From: an uncultured Opitutales bacterium
GTDB taxonomy: Bacteria; Verrucomicrobiota; Verrucomicrobiia; Opitutales; Intestinicryptomonadaceae
Direction of reading: 5' to 3'
Assembly: GCA_900548185.1 (NCBI GenBank)
Contig: URJJ01000027.1
Location: 1 to 36,715, forward strand
Length of the DNA: 36,715 nucleotides
In this document: one piece after another, positions 31,951 to 36,715 of the stretch
Position numbering within the stretch: position 1 is the first letter of the stretch
Layout of the letters: every line of letters begins with the position of its first letter
The notes under the pieces: generated by a model
Database searches by the model: none
What the model saw: the letters and a program-made list of their open reading frames with translations, nothing else
Told to the model about the DNA's origin: nothing
Translations under genes and position numbers: made by a program

Positions 31951-32823
31951 TCAGTCGAATACGACGGTCTTATTCTTGTAGGCGAGCACCCTGTTTTGCA
32001 GGTGCCACCTCACTGCGTTTGCGAGGACCGTGCGCTCCAGCTCCCGGCCCTTGCGGACGAGGTCTGCGACGCTGTTTCTGTGCGATATGGTGGTCACGTC
32101 CTGGGCGATTATTGGGCCTTCGTCCAGGTCGGCCGTGGCGTAGTGGGCCGTGGCGCCTATGATTTTCACCCCGCGCTCGTAGGCCTGGTGGTAGGGTTTC
32201 GCCCCGGCGAATGCCGGCAGGAAGCTGTGGTGGATGTTTATGACGGGCGCGCCGCACTCCGCGAGGAATTTCGGGCTGAGGATTTGCATGTAGCGGGCCA
32301 TGACGATGAGGTCGGCGCCGCATTCGGATATGATTTTCATCTGCTCGGCCTCGGCTTGCGGCTTGTTTTCTTTGGTCACCGGCACGCAGTGGAATTTGAG
32401 GCCCAGCATTTCGCTCATGGCGCGGAGCTTTTCGTGGTTTGAAATCACGCACGAAATTTCGCAGTTCAGCTCGCCCATCCTGACGCGCATCACGATGTCG
32501 AAGAAGCAGTGCTCGAATTGCGACACCATGAGGGCGATTTTCGGCCTGGCAGTCGAGCGGGATATTTTAAGCTGCATCTCAAGCTCCTCTTCCGCGAGCT
32601 TTCTGAAAAGCGATATTTCCTCGTCGACGTTTCCGGCGGGCGTCCATTCGACGCGCTGGAAGAACACGCCGCCCTCGTTGTCGTGGTGCTGGTCGGCGTG
32701 TATTATGTTGCCGCCCCTGGCGTATATCCATCCGGCGACGCGCGCGACGATTCCGGGCCGGTCGTGGCCGTGCATGAGGGCTGTTATCCTTTCCCTTTCC
32801 TGGGGTTTTTCAGACGTTTCCAT
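31951..32823 (-). CDS. purU: Formyltetrahydrofolate deformylase
   Basis: This 290-aa enzyme hydrolyses 10-formyl-THF to THF and formate, balancing one-carbon pools and supplying formate. An N-terminal ACT domain (about 1-88, ALMHGHDRPGIVARV) precedes the formyltransferase-fold domain. Active-site segments are CVISNHEKLRAM, INIHHSFLPAFAGAKPYHQAY with His198/199, and ADLDEGPIIAQDV. The start is 27 bases after dapL and the stop is 13 bases before the Nudix-PyrE fusion, so the three genes are probably one operon. Length is normal for the family. Confidence 0.96.
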   Translation of the reverse strand: METSEKPQERERITALMHGHDRPGIVARVAGWIYARGGNIIHADQHHDNEGGVFFQRVEWTPAGNVDEEISLFRKLAEEELEMQLKISRSTARPKIALMVSQFEHCFFDIVMRVRMGELNCEISCVISNHEKLRAMSEMLGLKFHCVPVTKENKPQAEAEQMKIISECGADLIVMARYMQILSPKFLAECGAPVINIHHSFLPAFAGAKPYHQAYERGVKIIGATAHYATADLDEGPIIAQDVTTISHRNSVADLVRKGRELERTVLANAVRWHLQNRVLAYKNKTVVFD

Positions 32824-32850
32824 CAGAGCGCTTCCTGTGTTTTCTGGCGT

Positions 32851-34095
32851 TTAAAATTCAAACCTGCATGAGCCGATGCGGCGCCCTATCTCCCCGACCA
32901 CGCGCCTCTCCTCTTCAGGGGAGTGCGCCGTGAAGGTGACGGAAAAGCGCACGAAGGGGCCGGCGTCGTCCCACGGCACGGTTGAAATCAGGTGCTCGGA
33001 GATGAGCCACTGCGAGAATGCCTCCCCGCTCTCAAAGACCGTCCTGGCTCCGCCGGATGAAACGGCGGCTTTCGGGGCGGCGGCGTAAAGGAAGAATCCC
33101 GCGCCCGGCTTTTTCACCGAAAATCCGGCCGACGAGAGGGCCTTTATGAGCAAATCCATGCGGCGCGAGTACTTCGCCGCTATTTCGCGGGGGATGGACG
33201 CGTCGTCCAGCGCGGCCGCGGCCGCCTTTTGGATTGCGAGGAACTGCCCCGAGTCGGTGTTGTCCTTCACGTCGCCGTAGGCTTTGACCGCCAGGGGGTT
33301 GCCGCATACCCAGCCGATGCGCCACCCTGTCATGTTGTGGCTCTTTGAAAGCGAGTGGATTTCGACTGCGACGTCTTTTGCCCCCTCTGTCTGGAATATT
33401 GAAAGCGGCCTGCCGTCGAAGGCAAGCGAGGCGTATGCGGCGTCCGAGACTATGAGCAGGCCGTTTTGCCTGGCAAAGTCCACGAGCTCGCGGAAGAACT
33501 CCGGCGTGGCGCACGCGCCCGTGGGGTTGTTCGGGTAGTTTACAAGTATCACCTTTGCGCGGCGCAGGACCTCCCCCGGGATTTCCGAAAGGTCCGGCAG
33601 AAAGGCGTTTTCCGGGCGCAGCCCGAGGTTGAAGACTTCGCCGCCGTAATATTTTACGTGCGTCCCGAACACAGGGTAGCCGGGGACCGTCATTATCGCC
33701 GCGTCGCCTGGGTTTATGAAGCACGCAGGCAGGATGCTCGCGGAGGCCTTGGAGCCTATGGAGTGGATGACCTCGGTTTCGGGGTCCATTTCCACTCCGA
33801 AAGTGTTTTTCATGTACCGGGCTGCGGCCGCCTTGAATTCCGGGCCGCCGTTGTCGGCATAGCCGCGGTTTTCAGGCTTTGCGGCCTCGCGCGCGAGGGT
33901 GGAAACCACGTTCGGAAACGCCATTTCGTCGGGCTCGCCGACGCCCATGTCGATGAGCTCCACTCCGGGGTTTGCGGCCGCTGCGGCCCTCTTTGCGCGC
34001 TTTATCTTCTCGAACTTGTATATTCCGGCGCCCTTGCCGTAGGCCGGGCCTCCGATTCTGTCGGCGAAAAGGTTCTGTATGTATGAGTCGCTCAT
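32851..34095 (-). CDS. dapL: LL-diaminopimelate aminotransferase
   Basis: This 414-aa PLP enzyme of the class I/II fold converts tetrahydrodipicolinate directly to LL-diaminopimelate, bypassing three steps of the succinylase route, for lysine and peptidoglycan. The start is the ATG at 34095 with an AAGGAT ribosome binding site; an in-frame ATG at 34149 lacks one. The N-terminus SYIQNLFADRIGG and the glycine-rich GKGAGIYKFEKIKRAK are typical of DapL of the DapL2 subgroup. VNYPNNPTGA (185-194) and the Schiff-base Lys251 in SLSKSHNMTGWRIGW are intact. Broader aminotransferase function cannot be excluded by sequence alone. Confidence 0.92.
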   Translation of the reverse strand: MSDSYIQNLFADRIGGPAYGKGAGIYKFEKIKRAKRAAAAANPGVELIDMGVGEPDEMAFPNVVSTLAREAAKPENRGYADNGGPEFKAAAARYMKNTFGVEMDPETEVIHSIGSKASASILPACFINPGDAAIMTVPGYPVFGTHVKYYGGEVFNLGLRPENAFLPDLSEIPGEVLRRAKVILVNYPNNPTGACATPEFFRELVDFARQNGLLIVSDAAYASLAFDGRPLSIFQTEGAKDVAVEIHSLSKSHNMTGWRIGWVCGNPLAVKAYGDVKDNTDSGQFLAIQKAAAAALDDASIPREIAAKYSRRMDLLIKALSSAGFSVKKPGAGFFLYAAAPKAAVSSGGARTVFESGEAFSQWLISEHLISTVPWDDAGPFVRFSVTFTAHSPEEERRVVGEIGRRIGSCRFEF

Positions 34096-34223
34096 GAGGG
34101 TATCCTTGGTGTTTTTGCGGGAATGCCTTTCCTGCAAATATAATGGCAAAATACAGTTAAATCTTATCCTTTAAAAATCAACGAAAATAATGCCGGGTCC
34201 GGCGGCCTTTTTCGCCCGTCCGG

Positions 34224-34241
34224 GCCCCCGCTCCCGGGGGC
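34224..34241 (+). promoter_or_regulatory. GC-rich hairpin in the panC leader
   Basis: GCCCCCG (34224-34230) pairs with CGGGGGC (34235-34241) around a 4-base loop, followed by GGCGTTTTAA. It lies about 80 bases before the panC start and could act as an attenuator or terminate a divergent transcript. Functional role is unproven. Confidence 0.35.
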
Positions 34242-34322
34242 GGCGTTTTAATTGGTTGATTTTGCCGAATCAAGTGCCACTATGTGAGACTCATTGGCAA
34301 ATCCGCGAAAAGGAAAAGACAG

Positions 34323-35165
34323 ATGAAAATAATACGCACACCCGCCGAAATGTCCGATTTCTGCGCCGCCCTGAGGCGCGAGGGCAAGCGCATCGCGCTC
34401 GTTCCGACAATGGGGGCCCTTCACGAAGGCCACATGAGCCTGATTGACATCGCCAGGAAAAACGCGGATGCGTGCGTCGTGTCCGTCTTTGTAAACCCTA
34501 CGCAGTTCGGCCCGAACGAGGACTACTCCTCATACCCCCGCCAGCTTGAGGCGGACGCCGCCGCCTGCGAGGCCCGAGGGGCCGACGCCGTGTTCGCGCC
34601 AGCCCCGGGCGACATCTACGCGCCGGACGCCTCCACCTTCGTCGTCGAGGAGTCTGTCAGCTCCAACCTGTGCGGGAAGTCGCGCCCCAACCATTTCCGC
34701 GGGGTGACCACCGTTGTCGCCATCCTCTTTAACATAGTGCGCCCCGACTGCGCCGTGTTCGGCGAGAAGGACGCCCAGCAGATTTCCGTCATAAAGCGCA
34801 TGGTCCGCGACCTTTTCATGGGCGTTGAAATAATCCGCGCGCCGCTCGTCCGGGCCGAAAGCGGCCTGGCGGTAAGCTCCCGCAACAAGTACCTGCACGG
34901 GGCGCAGCTTGAAACCGCCGCGCGCCTCAGCCGCGCCCTCGCGGCCGGCAAGGAGCTCGTGGAAAACGGGTGCCTCAACATCCACCGGGTGAAGGCCGAA
35001 ATCGTGAACCAGCTTTCAAAGTCGTCGCGCATACGCGTGATATACGTCGAGATAGTGGACGCCGAGACCTCCCTGCCCGTAAACGACATCGTGCCGGGCA
35101 AGACAAGGGCCGCCATCGCCGTGTGGCTCGACCAGACGCGCCTCATAGACAACATGGTGCTTTAG
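34323..35165 (+). CDS. panC: Pantothenate synthetase
   Basis: The product is a 280-aa enzyme that joins pantoate and beta-alanine with ATP, on the path to CoA. The start is the ATG at 34323 behind a purine-rich AAGGAAAAG site; a longer frame from 34284 is unlikely. The HIGH-type motif is HEGH at residues 34-37 (TMGALHEGHMSLI). FVNPTQFGPNEDYSSYPR, HFRGVTTVVAILFN, VFGEKDAQQ and LAVSSRNKYL are all in the usual places. panB or panD is not in the window. nadB follows after 45 bases on the same strand, so a cofactor-synthesis operon is likely. Confidence 0.97.
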   Translation: MKIIRTPAEMSDFCAALRREGKRIALVPTMGALHEGHMSLIDIARKNADACVVSVFVNPTQFGPNEDYSSYPRQLEADAAACEARGADAVFAPAPGDIYAPDASTFVVEESVSSNLCGKSRPNHFRGVTTVVAILFNIVRPDCAVFGEKDAQQISVIKRMVRDLFMGVEIIRAPLVRAESGLAVSSRNKYLHGAQLETAARLSRALAAGKELVENGCLNIHRVKAEIVNQLSKSSRIRVIYVEIVDAETSLPVNDIVPGKTRAAIAVWLDQTRLIDNMVL

Positions 35166-35210
35166 CATTTCCGGGCGCGCCCGCGTCCGGCTTTATTTCA
35201 GGTTTCCAAA

Positions 35211-36715
35211 ATGGAAGACAAATACGACATTGTGGTTGTGGGCAGCGGCATCGCGGGCTTGAGCTTCGCGATAAAGAGCGCCCGCCTCGGCAGGAAGGTG
35301 GCCGTCGTCACCAAGAAAAAAAGCTCCGAGACCAACACAAACCATGCGCAGGGCGGCATCGCCAGCGTCACCAGCGGGGTCGACGACTTCGAACTCCACG
35401 TCAAGGACACGCTTGTGGCCGGGGACGGCCTGTGCTGCGAAGACTCCGTGAGGGCCATCGTCCGCGCCGGCCCCGAGCAGATAAAGTCGCTCGTGGAGGA
35501 GGGGGTGCCCTTTTCGCGCGAGGCGGACGGCACGCCGTCGCTCGGCCGGGAGGGCGGGCATTCCGAGCGGCGCATTCTGCACGTCAAGGACTTCACGGGC
35601 AGGGCGATAGAGGAGGCCCTCCTCAAATACATACGCTCCTGCGAAAACATAACGGTTCTGGAGCACCATTTTGCGATAGACCTCATAACCTCCTCCAAGC
35701 CGGGGGTGTGGCGCGGCACGGAAAACAGGGTGATAGGGCTGTACGTCCTCGACACCTCCGCAGGGCGCGTGCTGACGTTTAAGACCGGGGCAGTCATGCT
35801 TTCAACCGGGGGTTCCGGCAGGGTCTACCTCTACACCACAAACCCCGACATCGCCACCGGGGACGGCATCGCAATGGCCTACCGGGCCGGGGCGGAGGTC
35901 GCCAACCTGGAATTCATACAGTTCCACCCGACGGCCCTCTATTCAAACGAAAACGAGCGTTTCCTCATCTCCGAGGCGGTTCGCGGCGAGGGCGCCGTGC
36001 TGCGCAATTCAAAGGGCGAGGCGTTCATGGCAAACTACGACGAGCGCGCCGACCTCGCCCCGCGCGACGTCGTGGCGAGGGCCATCGACCAGGAGATGAA
36101 GCGCCTCGGCACCCCGCACGTGTGGCTCGACATAACGAAGTTTTCGGCGGCGCACCTGAAGGACCGCTTCCCCCAGATTTACGAGCACTGCCTCGCGCGC
36201 GGGATAGACATTTCAAAGGACTGGATGCCTGTCGTTCCCGCCGCCCACTACCAGTGCGGAGGCGTCAAGACCGACTTAAACGGCGCGACTAACCTCCAGG
36301 GTCTCTACGCCTGCGGCGAGGTGGGCTGCACCGGACTGCACGGCGCAAACCGCCTCGCGAGCAATTCGCTCCTGGAGGCCGTCGTAATAGCCGACAACGC
36401 CTCAAAGGCTGTTGACGAGTACCTCAAGGGCGCCTCCCCGGATTCCGGGGCGCACATCCCCCTCTGGCACGACGGCAACGTCCGGGACCCGGACGAGCGC
36501 GTGGTTCTCCAGCACAATGCCGAGGAGCTGGCGCGCACCATGTGGGACTACGTCGGCATTGTGCGCACCAACAAGCGCCTCGAAAGGGCCCTAAGCCGCG
36601 TGAACAACCTCTACCGCGAAATCGACGAGTACTATTGGGATTTCCGCGTGGAGCCGAACTTCCTTGAACTGCGCAACAAGGTGCTGGTCGCCATGCTCAT
36701 AATAAGGAGCGCTCT
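35211..36715 (+). CDS. nadB: L-aspartate oxidase, 3' end beyond the window
   Basis: 501 codons are visible, with the end outside the window. It is a flavoprotein that oxidises aspartate to iminoaspartate, the first step of de novo NAD synthesis, partnered by NadA. The Rossmann motif GSGIAG is at residues 11-16. The family segments NHAQGGIASV, LGREGGHSERRILH, LEFIQFHPTALY, LISEAVRGEGAVL, HYQCGGVKTDL and GLHGANRLASNSLLE follow in order, covering FAD and substrate residues. ATG 35211 has an AGG ribosome-site remnant 8 bases upstream. It is distinguished from fumarate reductase/succinate dehydrogenase flavoproteins by HSERRI and the lack of their extensions. Confidence 0.95.
   Translation, partial: MEDKYDIVVVGSGIAGLSFAIKSARLGRKVAVVTKKKSSETNTNHAQGGIASVTSGVDDFELHVKDTLVAGDGLCCEDSVRAIVRAGPEQIKSLVEEGVPFSREADGTPSLGREGGHSERRILHVKDFTGRAIEEALLKYIRSCENITVLEHHFAIDLITSSKPGVWRGTENRVIGLYVLDTSAGRVLTFKTGAVMLSTGGSGRVYLYTTNPDIATGDGIAMAYRAGAEVANLEFIQFHPTALYSNENERFLISEAVRGEGAVLRNSKGEAFMANYDERADLAPRDVVARAIDQEMKRLGTPHVWLDITKFSAAHLKDRFPQIYEHCLARGIDISKDWMPVVPAAHYQCGGVKTDLNGATNLQGLYACGEVGCTGLHGANRLASNSLLEAVVIADNASKAVDEYLKGASPDSGAHIPLWHDGNVRDPDERVVLQHNAEELARTMWDYVGIVRTNKRLERALSRVNNLYREIDEYYWDFRVEPNFLELRNKVLVAMLIIRSA

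Overview
This is a GC-rich (about 60-65% by eye) bacterial chromosomal window with housekeeping genes on both strands and some long, gene-poor intervals. The gene set suggests Verrucomicrobiota, perhaps an Opitutales-like animal- or gut-associated lineage. The evidence is a PEP-CTERM protein with an autotransporter-type beta-strand repeat, squalene-hopene cyclase, LL-diaminopimelate aminotransferase (DapL), pyrophosphate-dependent phosphofructokinases, and a large exported GH2 beta-galactosidase with a CBM32-like C-terminus. This placement is inferred from gene content; no marker phylogeny was possible. There are no phage, IS, CRISPR, tRNA or rRNA genes that I can recognise.

Layout. 1-1235 (-): dnaX, with an A10 slippery run that may separate gamma from tau products. 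1830-2362 (-): rpmB (L28) and a small Lys/Arg/Ala-rich protein. 2467-3525 (+): ECF sigma factor and a probable membrane anti-sigma factor. 4367-5092 (-): outer-membrane-type protein. 6105-7268 (-) and 7294-10107 (+): AI-2E family permease and a UvrA-family protein, transcribed divergently. 10407-13290 (-): polyphosphate glucokinase and squalene-hopene cyclase, separated by a strong terminator. 13418-14830 (-): PEP-CTERM surface protein. 15034-18174 (-): aspS and PPi-phosphofructokinase 1. 18401-23217 (+): a degenerate amidohydrolase-like protein and the GH2 enzyme. 23382-26378 (-): a large exported protein of unknown function and an LPG-synthase-C domain protein; 26456-26866 (+): a GNAT acetyltransferase. 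26867-27955: gene-free kilobase. 27956-28210 (-): small lipoprotein. 28399-29598 (+): PPi-phosphofructokinase 2. 29772-29990 (+): small unknown protein, followed by four tandem ~155-bp repeats (29997 to about 30595). 30831-34095 (-): dapL, purU and a Nudix-PyrE fusion, probably one operon. 34323-36715 (+): panC and nadB (nadB runs off the window).

How the genes work together. Beta-galactosidase, polyphosphate glucokinase and two PPi-dependent phosphofructokinases would let sugar enter glycolysis using polyphosphate and pyrophosphate instead of ATP. The dapL-purU-nudix/pyrE group serves lysine/cell-wall, one-carbon/purine and pyrimidine metabolism. panC and nadB serve CoA and NAD synthesis. 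Squalene-hopene cyclase implies hopanoid-type lipids.

The most interesting signals are the structured tandem repeat array, the A10 run in dnaX with an open alternative frame behind it, the Nudix-PyrE fusion, and an exported amidohydrolase-fold protein that has lost its metal ligands.
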